Shown: piece by piece, positions 1 through 12,700 of the stretch
How positions within the stretch are numbered: position 1 is the stretch's first letter
Layout: every line of letters begins with the position of its first letter
Assembly: GCF_036370855.1 (NCBI RefSeq)
Contig: NC_088105.1
Span: forward strand, 11,723,619 to 11,787,618
DNA: 64,000 nt
Origin: Dromaius novaehollandiae
Lineage: Eukaryota; Chordata; Aves; Casuariiformes; Dromaiidae
Reading direction: 5' to 3'
Made by a program: the position numbers and the translations under genes
Notes under the pieces: model-generated
What the model saw: the letters and a program-made list of their open reading frames with translations, nothing else
The model's database searches: none
Told to the model about the DNA's origin: nothing

Positions 1-3000
1 TGAAGGCCAAGGCAAGAGAAGAGCGTAGTTCTAAGTAAATTGTCAGCAGCCTTTCTGTGTGTCCTCCCCTCGCTCCCACTTTCTCCTCACCGACATATCA
101 GCGATGTTTATTAAGAGATGACAAGTCTATCAGGCCTCATAAGCAGCCTTTCACAAGGAGGAGATCTTATATCCAGAGAGCATCATCAATCTTGTCTCTG
201 CTCTGCTCTTCTGAGCAGCTGATAGCGAACAAGGCTCCATCCTCTTTCCCCCTCCTTCCCACCCCTTCCCCTCTCCTCCTCTTCACCAGCCCTCTGCAGC
301 ACAGCGGGAGACTGTGAAAGAGATTTGATTTGCATAACATCTTTCTGGTAAAGAGAAGGAAGAAGCAGAGAGAAACCCAGCTTCTCTTGATATACAGCAG
401 CACTCTGGGAAGGCATCCCCCACTGCTGGAGCAGGGGACAATCCGAGGGGTGCAAAGAATGATGCACACCCCAATCTGTTGCCCAGGAAGCACACAGTTG
501 AAGGCAGGTTAACTTTTGGGGAGATCTGCACTGAGCAGGTCAGAGGATAGACAGACACCAGAAAATTCCTCTGCCTAACTGAGGCCAGTGCCTTACCAGT
601 GTCAAGCTGGGATGGAGCCTGGCTGTCTCCCAGGCCTGCTCTGCTGCAGTTGTCTTCTCTGATGAAGCAACGCCCCAGGGGGAGTGAGGTGTGGGAACGA
701 GCCTGTGGTCCAGCTGTGCCCTTGTGTATGTGCATTGCTGCTCAGGGAAGGCCGTCACAGGCCTGCTGTAGCACCTCTCTGCAACTTGGCAATCTCTGCT
801 GAGAGCAGCTGCCTACGGGCATGAACTAGTGGAAAGGGTGCCCTGTGCAAGGCAAGCTGGTGGAGCAGATGTGCTGTCCTTTAATTTGCAAAAGGAAAGG
901 CCAAACCCCCAAAATACTTTTCAAGAGTGCAGAAAATCCATTTCAGAGGAAGAATTATCACATTAGTTTCTATTTTGCAAAATTCATCATGTCATATAAA
1001 AAACTTCTTGGCATAGTGTCAGCATTTAATGTTTGTGGTGAGTATTGGAAAGCCAGCTTTTTACCCTGAACAAGTTGCATTTTTATGACTAGATTTTGTG
1101 TCCAGATCCAGCCCTGAAAAGTGATGTTGCATTAAGGAAAGCAAGCTGTGTTCTCTTCATAACTGTCCTTCTATGGTCTGCTCATGCTGGCAATGGTTAG
1201 GTCTCTGGGGAGAAGACAGGGATTTGCTTTTGGGAACTTGTTAGGTAGCTTAACAGTTTTACAAAGTTTTATTCCTTGGTGTTTCCAAAAGTTTTGAAGT
1301 AGTGCTTACAGCAGTGAAAGAGGAAGCTGAATGATTTGTGGGTGAGCAGATTTTATGCCCTGGTAGCTCTATGTAAGGTGAGCCCTTTATGCCTTCAGCC
1401 ACACACGAATCCCCCACTGTAGGAGATAAGCCTAAATCCTAAGGCAGCAGAGTTACATTTGACAAAGGTGATTTTGCAGTAATCAGTCTTGCAAGCGTGG
1501 GGACAGAAGCTTTGACACATCATGGTTAAAAATCCTAGTAAAACTTGACTATCTGGTTTGCTTTTCCCTTTAAAATAAAAAACTTTAGACAGTGTCCCAG
1601 ATCTAATCAGGATGCACCTCACCAAGTTTTGCACAGACAGACAATTTCTATTTGAAGATGTATCAGAGAAGCTAGCAATTTCAAGGAGTTCCCATTAAAA
1701 CTTTATGATGAGAAAATGAACACAAACCTCACGGAATATTCAAAGCATAAAAACTCTGTGAAATATCACACTAATACTTCTAAAAGGACGTGTACTTCCA
1801 GAGGAGAAAGCAGGAGTTTATGCTGCTTTTTAAGACTCTCCTAGAGCACAGCCCTGACGAGGATGTCAGCACAAGCCACCTGCGCAATGGATCCTCAGGG
1901 GGGACACAGTGGAGAGAAAAATGAGGATTTCTTGGAGGTGTTTGAGGTCTGATCTTGCTCCCTTGCATTCAGTGGGAAATCTCCTATTAGTGTGCATGGT
2001 GCTGACTCAAGCATGACGAGAGCTGACGGGTGCTGCGATGTCTCTGTGGCTTGGCGTGTGTACCTATGCGCTGGCGCTGGGAACCCAAACTGCCTTGCCG
2101 GTGTGGGCTGGGTTTGTCAACTCTTTGAGCTTGGTCAGACTGTGAAATAGATTTTACTAGCCCACCCAAAAGTATGTATCTGTCTGTCCTCTCTGCCAGA
2201 TTTCCAGGCTGTCCTCTGCAATGCTCAGGTGCTTTTAGGAAGGATAAAGGAAGAAGAAGCAACCTTTAAACTTTTAGTGCAGTGATACCATCTATAATTT
2301 GGTTTGTTTGAGATAAAGAACTGGGGAGAGGAGAGGAAGAGGCAGAAAATGTCTCTTGACTGAAACAGGCCTGTTAGGATATGATTCCCCACATTAGTGG
2401 GGGACAAAGGGATGGGAGAAGGCGTTGGGCCAAGACCTTTCGACTAAGTCTGGTGCTACTGACAGCTCCAGCACTGGGTGTTTTAATGGAAGGTGGAGGA
2501 AATTGTACAGGAGGTAACTGTAGAGGAGACTTACTCCCATTCTTCTCTCTTTCAAAGGTCATCTAAAGCCTGAGGGTGTATGTCCCTTCCAAAATCCTGT
2601 AGCATTATGATTTAGTGTCATTAAATTTGCTGCCTATAATATGCCTTTTAACACATATGCATTTCCTCCTGTCCTCTTCCTCCAGTGCAGGGAGCAAAAC
2701 GTGTCCCTGGCTTTCAGAGCTGGGTCTGACATCTGACACATCTTTCCTCTGCGTTGCTTGGTTCTGTATTCCCTGATGCCAAGGACAGGCCATGCCACCA
2801 CTGCAAACTGAGGTTTGCTTGCTATGCTGGGGAAACAACAACCGAGTCTACATGTTTTGTTTTTGTGAGGTCTGTATTTTCCTAAAGGAAGCTGTTAGCT
2901 AATGGTGGCCCTTTTGGAGGCAAACATGCTTGTTCTCAGCTTTGTGGGAAGCGCTGGACTTCCCACGCAGCAGCCTGCAACATCTATCCCCTGAGAAAGG

Positions 3001-4730
3001 TGTTTGTATGCCCAGGCTGCTTGCTCCATTGCGTCTCAGCCCAGGCTGCCAGCCGAAAGGGCAATTAGTACGGAGGGAAATTAAGTACTGCAAGTTCTTC
3101 ATCATCACTGCACTTCCAAGTTTTGGTGTTCAAGTACCTTCACATGCTTCAGGCCAGTTCGTCCCCTGGAGTAAATGGGCATGAGGTTTTCTGACATCTG
3201 TGCAGGATCTGGTCATTTGTTTATGCGACTCTTCTCCCTCCTTTGCTATTCAAGGCATTTATTTCCCTGGGCCCAGCCCTTGCTAGGAAGGGGGTGAGGT
3301 GGCTGGAATAGATCACCTTTCACTCTCTGGGTCTGTAGTTCATGTCCAGCTGGCAGTTCCTCTGTCAAATGGGCTCAGTGGCTCAGCCCCTCATGGACAG
3401 CAATCCATCATGGGGGTTTTCACTGCCTCACTGTGTAGGCACGGCTGGGAAGACAAGCAGCAGCAGCTCTGGCTGGAATGAGAATAGGGCCTGAATTACC
3501 TTCCCGTCCCCTAGGATCGGCAGGTCTGCAGAGGTCACAGTGAGGGGAGGCCATTAGAAAAGCACACGTAGGAGCCTCTGCTCAGGGCTGATGTGCAGAT
3601 AAGGAAGGGGCTTTAATCACTGATGCTGCAAGTCCTTTGGTTGCAGACAGCCAAGGTGCTACTGTGCACTCGTATTTCCCTTGCTGAAATGGGAGGCCTG
3701 ATGTGCATAAGGGTTGTCATTTGAAACATGTTGAAGACACCCTGTAATTTCCAATCCAGTGCAAAACTGGGAAATGGAAAGGCTGGGGCGTGAGCACAGC
3801 AGGAAATAGGGGGTGAGAGGGGAAAAAAAGTGCAGTAAGCTTTTTTGATCTTGTGGGCTGTACATAGGACCAACAGGAGTGCTGGGCAGATCCTGAGGCC
3901 AGCACTGCAGGGCTGGTTAATGCAAGATGATACAGACTCTGTCCTTCCAGGAACAGCCACCCTTTAACCAGGGGGAGATGGAGACTTGCACAGGCAAGGA
4001 GGAAAATTCCTCTAGCTGGAGCAACATCAGGCTCACAAGGGTCAGTTCCTGCTGAGAGGAGGGTATATAACATGCATGTTCTGGGATGGGAGTTAGCCTG
4101 CCCCTTGGAAACTAGGATTTGTTAGTCACAGGGCACAGGAGGGGCTCTGCCACCCTGGGGGAGCATCTAGCCAAGTTGTTTTGCCGTGTGGACCCCTCTG
4201 TCTCCATGTGGCTGTGAGCTGCTGCTCCTTGGCAGCTGCACAGCGAGAAGCCATCCCACACTATGGGATCAGGCTTTGTGGGGCAGGGTACCAGTGCAGC
4301 CCCCAGCAATGACTGGGATCTGTGTAGGCAGGGGCAAAGTCCGAGGAGCATATGCAGCTGCAGAGAGATGCTGATTTCCATGGAGTGACAGCTCTCTTAG
4401 GGCAAGATATCTTCATCCCCAAGAAACTGCCTCTGCTGCAGAGACTGGTATGGTTCCTAAAGCTGTTCCCTAGCTCCTATGTGGCATCTTTTTATGGTTT
4501 CTCTCTTGATGCCATTAATGAGGAAGGGGTCAGAGTTTTCTGCATCGTTTTCTGTTAGCTCTGAAAGACACATTGGTTCAGGAAAAACCCCCTTCCCATA
4601 TTAGACATCCCACAGTGATCAGCAAGCCAGCTTCATGGCTGGCTTTTGCTCAGTCTCTGAAGTTCGAGCGCAGTGTTGGGGCTCCGGTGTTGAACACTGG
4701 GGTGACTGTGGTTATGCTGATGGCTGTTGG
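1..4730. other. Non-coding stretch, nothing recognised
   Basis: Open frames here are short, overlap on both strands and resemble no protein I know. A C/T-rich stretch lies around 236-300. I saw no clear repeat family, CpG patch or RNA gene. Splice-like motifs occur (for example a GTGAGT near 1,037) but do not pair into a convincing exon. Confidence 0.5.
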
Positions 4731-4734
4731 GCCC

Positions 4735-5045
4735 TGCAGCCATTAATGAGCTCACAGGAGCACTTCTCTCTCCTCCAAAATGTTGTGACTCACGTCCGAC
4801 CGCAGAGAGTAGCAGCTGCAGCCTCTAGGAGAGCCCATAATGAGGCCAGGATCTCCAGCACGGGGCCTGCTTTCTGTCAGCTCTTGGAGGAGACCGCGGG
4901 TAATTACCTCTCCTGTCTGCTCTTCTCCGCTGCCGGCTTCACTTCAGGTTCAAACGCTCACTGACAGGGAGAAGGGTTTTTAGATACATAATTTAAAATT
5001 CTGATGGCATGCTGTCAGGTCAACATGCTGCAACATGGGAAGAGA
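4735..5045. promoter_or_regulatory. Candidate conserved regulatory element
   Basis: The segment has a CATTAATGAG core near 4,741, further TAAT or ATAATG cores near 4,840 and 4,900, and an AT-rich end with ATAATTTAAAATT near 4,990. AGGTCA, a nuclear receptor half-site, is at 5,017-5,022, within a pair of similar CATGCTG words. No repeat signature is visible. Composition and motif clustering resemble a developmental enhancer. Conservation was not testable, so this is inference. Confidence 0.28.
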
Positions 5046-7216
5046 TTTTACATCATAAGGACTCTGGCATATTTCTACCTGTTTGAAGGGTGTGTGGTGG
5101 GTGGATTTCTGGCTTCTTTTTCCTTGCAGTGGGGTTTTAGCTGTGCATTGCCTCTTTTCTCCAGAGCTTCAAGGTCTGCTCTAACCTCCTCAGTCTGGTC
5201 TTGCGTGAGGGATTAAGCAGGATGTTTGGATTTATTTAAGGCCTTGTGACATAAGGACTGTGCCTCGGTTGTCATCCACTCCTATGGGGATGGCTTTGCT
5301 GGGTGGATGGAGGAGAGGGGGGTGGGTGTGAGAGTCCCTGTGTCATGGGGGAGGCTTTGGGGAAGAAACAGGGGTAAAGCACAGCTGCAGATGTCTCCCA
5401 TCGGCCCAGAGGATGTGTTGTATTCTCCAGTTTCATCCCTGTTGCTCGTCCTGTCTGCAGATGATAAGCATTTACCTTGGGGAGGGCAAAGGGGCATGAG
5501 GCTGTTGTAGCAGTGGGGAGGGGAACAAGGGGCCCTTGTGGAGCCCTGTTGCTGACTACTGCCTTTTGCCAGGCTGTCGGAGGAGAGTGGCCCTCACTGC
5601 TGGAGGAGTCCCTGCAGCCAAGCTCCACCATGGAGGTTGGCTCCAGCCTGGCTTCCAGTTCAGCTCTGGGAGCTCATGCTCTTCTACCTGGAGACCTCTG
5701 TGGAGCAGGTTTCCACTCTGTGAGGCTCATGGTATGACCTGACCATTAAAAGTCTGGATTTTAGCCATGTTCCTGCTCCATTTTGCCCCTCGATGCCATT
5801 AGTCGTAATAATTGAGGTATTTTGGTTACTTTCTGTCTGTATGTGTGCCCATATATAAATATAATGTATATTTAATAGCAAAAGACTTTCCTCTCTCATC
5901 TCCCTGCTGTCTGAGACCTTGATGGGTCGACAAGCCCAGGGTATGTGGCCTGATGCTGTGGATGGCTCTACTTGCTTAGAGAGGCAGTGGCTGCCTTTCT
6001 GACTTTGTGGAGGCTGCGGCTTACGGCATGGTACCTTTTACCTGCTGACACTGGGATAGAGGTTCACTCTCTTTTTCTGTCGGAAACCAGGTCTCTTCCT
6101 CTGAACTCAGCAGAATAAAAGTCTTTCCCTAAAATTGAACTAAATAGTACAGGGTTTGTCCTCAGACTCCCAGTGGCCCTGAGGAGCTTACTGCTAAAGG
6201 ACATTCCAGAAGATGAAGAGCAAGGGGAGAGCAAATGTGCCACAGTCAGCTTAGAAAGTACTGAAACCTGTCTGGAGTTCAGGCTGTTGAGTGCCACTTG
6301 CTCTGGGTAGGTGCTGTTGTTCTGCATTGGGCTGGACAAGCTGGAAATGGTAGGAAGATCTTGAAATAGAGGTTTAAAAGGAAAGAAATCTAGGCTAGAG
6401 ATCATTACAAATTGCTGTAATGCTTTCTTTACCCCATTTACAGTGGGAAGCCCTTCTATAAAGACCCTTCAATATATTGTTTTATCAGCTTTTCTTTGTG
6501 CACGCAACCATGGCTTAAACAGAGTTACATTTGTGCTTTATTTGGCCTCTGTGTCTATAGCTTGTGCTTTCAGAGTTGGGTAATGCACCCTTTGTTGTGC
6601 AAAATAATGTCCAGTGTGAAAGGCATTACCTGGCCAGGGGCACACAAGAGTTCACACAGCAGTCCCAGCAAGCAGACCTGGGGCCCTAGGCAGAGGGAAG
6701 GATCTGAGCTTAATTTCTTCACCTACTTTTGGTAGGACCAGAGGATTTCTGCTTGGTGAGGGCACTTCTCCATGTAAACTGCATCTCGGTCTTCTCAAGC
6801 CAGTTCAATTGCTTGGAAGATTTGCACAGGCTTACTGGAAAGCAGACCTAATCAAATAGTAGAGCCTGTCCCTAATGTGGACTGAGAAATTTTTCCCACT
6901 TTATGCTGATGGACCAAGGGCCTTTCTTTGGGATAACCTGTGTCCTTCTGGAGCAATTCCTGACTGTCCCAGTGGGACTTGAGTTAATGTAATTCCTGTT
7001 GAGCAGACCTTGATAAAGTGATGGCACAGATCGTGTGAGGAAAAGGGAAGGGCCCTGGTGTAATGGGATGCAGAAGTCACTGAAACAGGTGAACCTTTTA
7101 AGGAGCGGGAGCAGGAGGGTCTATGCTCTCATAAGCCAAGTCAAAGTGGGAGACAAAGGGAGAAAGTGGTGGGAAAAGGAGATTGCCTGCCTTTGAATGC
7201 TAAGTTTCACCTTTAT
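5046..7216. other. Non-coding stretch, nothing recognised
   Basis: Two good pyrimidine-rich splice acceptor-like sites occur near 5,128 and 5,163, but no strong donor follows within exon distance. No open frame looks like a known protein. An AT-rich patch with ATATAAATATAATG lies near 5,850. Confidence 0.5.
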
Positions 7217-7244
7217 TCTCTCTCTCTCTTTTTTTTTTTTTTTT
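7217..7244. repeat. CT microsatellite merging into poly-T
   Basis: A short TCTCTCTCTC run passes directly into 16 T residues ending at 7,244. It is simple sequence. Poly-T could be the complement of a retroposon A-tail, but I recognise no element next to it. Confidence 0.85.
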
Positions 7245-10200
7245 ACTATGCTTACTGCCTTCTATCTTCCCTGTCTCTGCATGATGCACTGTGCACTCAC
7301 TGCAACACCTCTGCTTCTGGCTGCCTGTCTGTGACTCAGGGCATTCAGATGTGAGGCAGATGTGAACACAAATGCACAGGACATGCCTGCGCTGGAACCA
7401 GGGTGGCAAGGCAGGAGTTGCTTACCCCATGAGCACTGAAGGCAAAACTCTGTCCGATAATAAGATCCCTGCAGCAGCCCACATTTGGGGCCGTGGTTAG
7501 GAATGGGAACAGGAGAGTGTCTCTGGACTAAAGTGATGCTGAAACCTGATAAGGAGGGGCATCACAGCTGTAAATCAAAGCCAGGATCTGTGGGTTGGTG
7601 TTTGGGTTTTGTTGTCGGTGTGGTTTTCTTTTTTGTTTTTTTCTGTTCTTGCTTTCCTCCACGACTGTTATCCTGTCAGCCAGGAGGTGGCTCTGGAGCA
7701 CGCTGTGGAACTGGGCACAGCTCAGCATGCAGTAGCCAAAGCGACAGGGAGAGTCTGTGACCATCACCAGTTAGCTATGGAAGGCAGATGGCCTTTCTTC
7801 TAGCTTCCAGACGGGATATGTGCGTGTCCTCTGACATACATATGCAGAGGCAGCTTGGGTGCATTTCCAGGCTCTCCTGACACTGCACTCTGATGCAATG
7901 TTTCGGAAGTGGGGAACACGCTTCTGGTGCTGGCAACATAAGCTTGGCTCAGACTGTCCTTTGGGAGCTGGAGGCGACTCCAAACACAACGTCATACCAG
8001 ATGTAAGCTGCTCTCAAGAGCTTCAGACCTGCAGAGAACACAAAGTTGTGCAAGGCAGCTGTTCTGAGCTCTGCCAGAGAAGGAGCTGTCTTTGTGCTCC
8101 CCACCAGGGCAGATGTAGGGCATAAGGGTCAGAGCAAGGACAGCCTTGACAGAAGAAGCTCTGAGGAGCGTAACTGCTATCTAGGAAGATATTAGCAGCC
8201 CAGGCTTTGGAGTCTGTGCCGAAACTTATGCCCAGGACATATAGGGCTGCCAAGTCTAAACAACTCACCCTGTGTCATCCTTGGGCAGCACCACACAGAG
8301 AACTCCTAAAAACATGAAACTCCTGGGCCTTAGTCCTCCTGTGAGCGGAGAATAAGTTGCCAGTACCCCTGGGCTCTCCTCATGGTTAAAGCTTTGGGAT
8401 GCCCTGGAAATAGAACAAGTAATTCCTGTTCTTCCATTAGCAATGTGGTATGGGTCCCAGTGGTCTCCTCTAGCCTGGATACTGTTGTCTGGGCATAGCT
8501 TGGCTCACAGGGTGACTCCAAGCACTGGGAATCTATATGAAGGTCGATAAAGTGCCTGTAGGTCCAGAAGGAAGGAAGAGCTAAAAGCATGGAGCTTGCT
8601 CTGAGGGCAGAGCAGTGTTATCATTCACAAAACCTGCCAAACACCCACACCTTGGTATGTGCACCCAGACACGCTGCTCTCAGGTGTGTTTCTGCAAGAA
8701 ACTTGGAGGAATTAGCCCTGGAAGTGTAATCTGCACTGCACTTTGCTCATCTAGGAGCTCAGGGAGGTGCTGGAGGGGGCCTTTATTAGCAGAAACTGGA
8801 ATTTTCATTTTGAGGAGCAAGAGGGATCATAAAAGCCAAGCATGCCAAGGCTTATGAAAGGGGTGTTAGACAAGAAAAAGGCCTAGAGCTTGCCTGGACT
8901 GAAGCAGAGATGCATTCACTTCAGTTTGCTTCATGGTACAACAATCTGGGCTCTATTTGCAAGGTCAGATAGAAGATCCAGAGATCTTGGTGCAGCTGAA
9001 ACCAGTTTCTCTTGTCTCACGCAACGAGAAGTCTATTAGGTGAGAAGTTGTGTCTCATGAGGAAAAGAAGGGTATTGTAGGCAACATGAAAGAGGCCTGT
9101 AAGGAAGCACGGCAGCTTGAGAGTGAGGTGTGTTTGTAGCAGCGGTGAGCCTTCAAGGATTTTGAAGCTTCCCCTTCCCAAACCTTTTGATTCCAGTGAC
9201 CTACAAATGTCAAGGCAGATTTTGGTACTCACTTGCACAGAAAACAAAATCTCCTGTCCCTGTGCTTGGCTGGGCAGGAGAATATAGGATGCTTTAAGGA
9301 CATATTCCTGACGCTTGTGTTGTGGCTGTTCTATCCCCACAGGGTCTGGCAAACCCATACCTCTTGAAGTGTGGCGCTTCATGACTCTTAGTGTGCTGCA
9401 GCCTTGGCTTACATGTGAGATGCTTTTGGTGCCCAGTGTGTGGCTGCAGGTCAGACTGTGTGCTCGGAAGGCCTTGTCTCCTCTGACAATAGGGCTGGGT
9501 GAGGACAGTGCCATGGGGCAGTTGTCTTCGCTGACTGAGCAGTTCCTTGTTCAGATGGGGACAAGTGTTCAGCATCACTGTCAGCTGGTCCTGGGGAGTC
9601 CTGTGGTTGGGCATCAATGTCCTTGCTACCAGCTGCAGGGGTAGGCCACTGCAATTAGCAGCTGATTTGTGTGTGTGCCCTGGTCATGGGAATGGCCAGA
9701 AGTCATTGGGTCCGTGTTAGGTGGCTATGTCATTGACAAAACACAATATGATCCCTCAGTCAAGATGTACGAATTTGCCTAGACTTACGCAGGCTGAAGA
9801 GACAGCCTGTAGCAAGCAGAGGAGGGCAGACTATACTCACTTAAACAACACTGTTAAGGAAATATATAAATGCAGATCTAATGCTGTTACTAAAGCAATT
9901 GGAGCCTTGCACTCTGGTTCAGGACTTGCCGCGCTGTACAGAGAGATCAGCTTGCCCAGGAGAATGTCTGACAAAGCTTTGTCTCTTTATCTCCAGTGCC
10001 CCAGCTGTGCTGTTGGCAGTGCAGGCCAGACACTTGGTCCCCTTTCCAATGTCTGGGATTAATGGGAGTCTTGTGCTGACTTTGCGGGCTTGGAGATATG
10101 TTCAAAATGATTTGCCTATTGACGTGCAGTGAAGTCTGTGGCATGACCAAGGACTGCAGCTGAACCTCTGCCTTCTCTGCTGATCGCCTGTCTGCAGGCA

Positions 10201-12599
10201 GTCTAGCTTGGCTGGGAGCCAGTGGCTGTGGAGAGGCCCGGCTGCAAGCTACTGATTGATTGTTCTCCATATCCTATTTATGGAGGTGAAAGTTGAAGGA
10301 AGAGCAAGGATTTTATTTCAGCTTTCCAGTCTCTGCTGTCTATGGACTTGAGGTTTGCTAGTGCTGTCTAGAGTGGAGAATGAGGGTTGTTTCAGCACTG
10401 CTGGTCAGAGTCTTCAGTCTAGAAGAAGACTTCTGAGAAGGACAGGCTTACCCTAACCCCAAGCCCTTGCTAACTAAATGAGTTGGAGTTTGAGGTCTGT
10501 AGGGCGTGATCCACCTCTGCAGTCTGAGACTAATAACTTGCAGATATTGAATTGGGAAATCCAGACTTATGGCCATATTTCCAAAGGTGCAGTGAAACCA
10601 GTCTGGTTTCTCTTTGTCTTTGCTTCCCTCAGAGCTAAAGAGAAAGCGACATGCTTCCCCAAGCTCCATGTGAGGTGCGACTGGAATTTCAGCCTGGGCA
10701 GTTGGGTGCTGAGTCCATGGTGAGCTGTTGCAGGAATACGTTAGAATATGCTAGGGTTAAATGCTTACATGAAGTCAGTATAAGTTTTATTGCCACCACG
10801 TGACTTCAGCTGGAACTCTGCCACTCGTAATAGAAGTTGCATTAGGTCTCCCCCTTCCAACTACAGGACAGATACATTAGTCTAGACAACTGAAAAATAG
10901 TGGTATATTGGGAGGCTGCATTTTCATTATGTAAATGGAGCTCTACAGGAGGATTAATTGATTATTCAGTTACTGTGGATCTTGGCCATCCTGGTGAGAT
11001 GAGGGAACCTGATGGAAGCTCTTCAGTGATGCTATGGGGTAGCAAAAAGGAGTCCTTGAGCATTCCCCACTCCCATATAGACAATGCGCCGTAGGTGCAC
11101 ACTGCTCTCCCAGCCATGGATCTTGCTTCCTAAAATGGTATAAGTGCCTGCAGTATAGGTGTCTTAATGTTTTGTGATTGGTGACTAACTCTTGGTATAG
11201 GCAACAGAAATTTGCCAGTGACAGCCAGCAACAACCTGTCTCAGCCTACAGCAATGCTGTTTGGAGGGTGACTCTCACCTGTTGGCTAGGTCTTGCTCAT
11301 GGCAACAGGACACCATCCACAGGGCTTGTGAGAAAATTCATTGCTGCAAGCCCTGGGCATTGGGTGAGATGAATCCACCTCTGGAGATTCACTCCTAGTT
11401 GAAAAGTGAGTGCAATGTATTGGTTTAGCCTCAGTCCAGCAGGTGAATGATACTACAACAAAGAAGATCAATAATTTAAACATAGAAGTTGAGAGGAGGA
11501 GGGGACCACAGTGGGGAAAGGCCTGAAGACAAAGTGCAGAGGTGGACATGAGCCTGAGAGCTCTTGAGAGCAAGTTGAATGGAGAATTTGACTGTTCCAG
11601 GTGAAAGTACATTTAGGCATCCAGGCCAGTGTCCATGGCTGACTATTTTGAAGCAGCGATTAGCTGCTAATAGAAATGGCTGCCTTGTGAATGATGCTGT
11701 TCTCCTGGTCTCTTCCCCCCATTGCATTTGTGCTTGCAATTTTGAGGCAAAGAAAAGATCTGGTCTTGCTCAGGGGTGAGTTTGGCTCCTTTCTTTGCAA
11801 GTAAGGTGGCAGCTCTCGTACACATACCAAAGGTCTCCAGTGAGTGGCTGTGTGTTAGTGGGCAGCTGTGGAAGATGGGAGACTCAGGGTTAGTTGTGCC
11901 CAAGGTAACAGCACTGGGCAACCGCCTGCTGTCTGCACTAGGCAGAGCATGCAGCTGGGGTTGGCTCTGGAGCAGCTCTGCTCCCTCCCTGTGGCCCTGG
12001 GTGGCAGCCTCCTTCTGTAGGTGAGCAAGCAGGGCTGCCATATCTTTATAACTAGATATGTCCCTTCTGGCCAGGATAACCCATTATAACATGGAAAGAA
12101 TTTTCGGAATTAGAAATACCTGTAGTGCCCTGCACAATGACAGGATATGGATCTGCACAGTCTGTTGGACTCGGGTTGCTGGAGGAAGAAAGGACAGCTG
12201 TGGTGAGATGGATGCATTCACTTTCTACTGTCCTGTTGCACGGAATATAATTGCTTTATTGTTGTCTGTTCTCCCAAAACCATTTTGCTACTTCTGCCCA
12301 GATCAAATTTTGTTAAGAACATTTTAAAACAGATCTTGGCTGTTGGCCTGAAATTCATCCCCTGCGGAAACTTCTACAAACAATCCCGACATTTGGAGGC
12401 TGGGTGTGGAAAAGTTGTGATGATGGCAAATGGAAATTTAGTTCCTGTCAAGCCAGTTAAGTGCAGGTGCTGGAACTCAGGACAATGTATCGCTTGATTT
12501 GGGTGGGAAGCAACTGTTCAGGAGTTGAAAATGCTCTAATATTGAGGATACAGTGTTTTCATGAAGAAAGCCAAGGTTTCTCTTGGCCTTGGAACGCCT
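7245..12599. other. Non-coding stretch, nothing recognised
   Basis: About 5.3 kb with moderate GC and no recognisable gene, RNA or repeat. A good acceptor-like site (CTATCCCCACAG) ends at 9,342, and a weak donor GTGAGG follows near 9,497 with an open frame between them. The encoded peptide is unremarkable and I do not call an exon. A CTGTAG|GTGAGC donor-like site is at 12,020. Confidence 0.45.
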
Positions 12600-12700
12600 A
12601 CTTTATTTTGGTGAAAGAGGAAAACTTGCCTTTATTTCCATACCTGTAAAATGGGGGAGAAAGAGCATTCAGCTATCTCATTAAAATTAACACACACTTC
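12600..12700 (-). repeat. MIR/CORE-SINE fragment (reverse)
   Basis: The + strand reads TTTATTTCCATACCTGTAAA and then ATGGGGG at 12,631-12,657. This is the complement of the MIR segment CCCATTTTACAG followed by GAGGAAACTGAGG. MIR is an ancient tRNA-derived SINE shared across amniotes. Only this core is confidently matched, so the ends are approximate. Confidence 0.6.

Noticed and set aside
9343..9498. Exon between CTATCCCCACAG and GG|GTGAGG
   Set aside because: The acceptor is good, but the donor lacks the consensus +5/+6 bases and the peptide is not protein-like.
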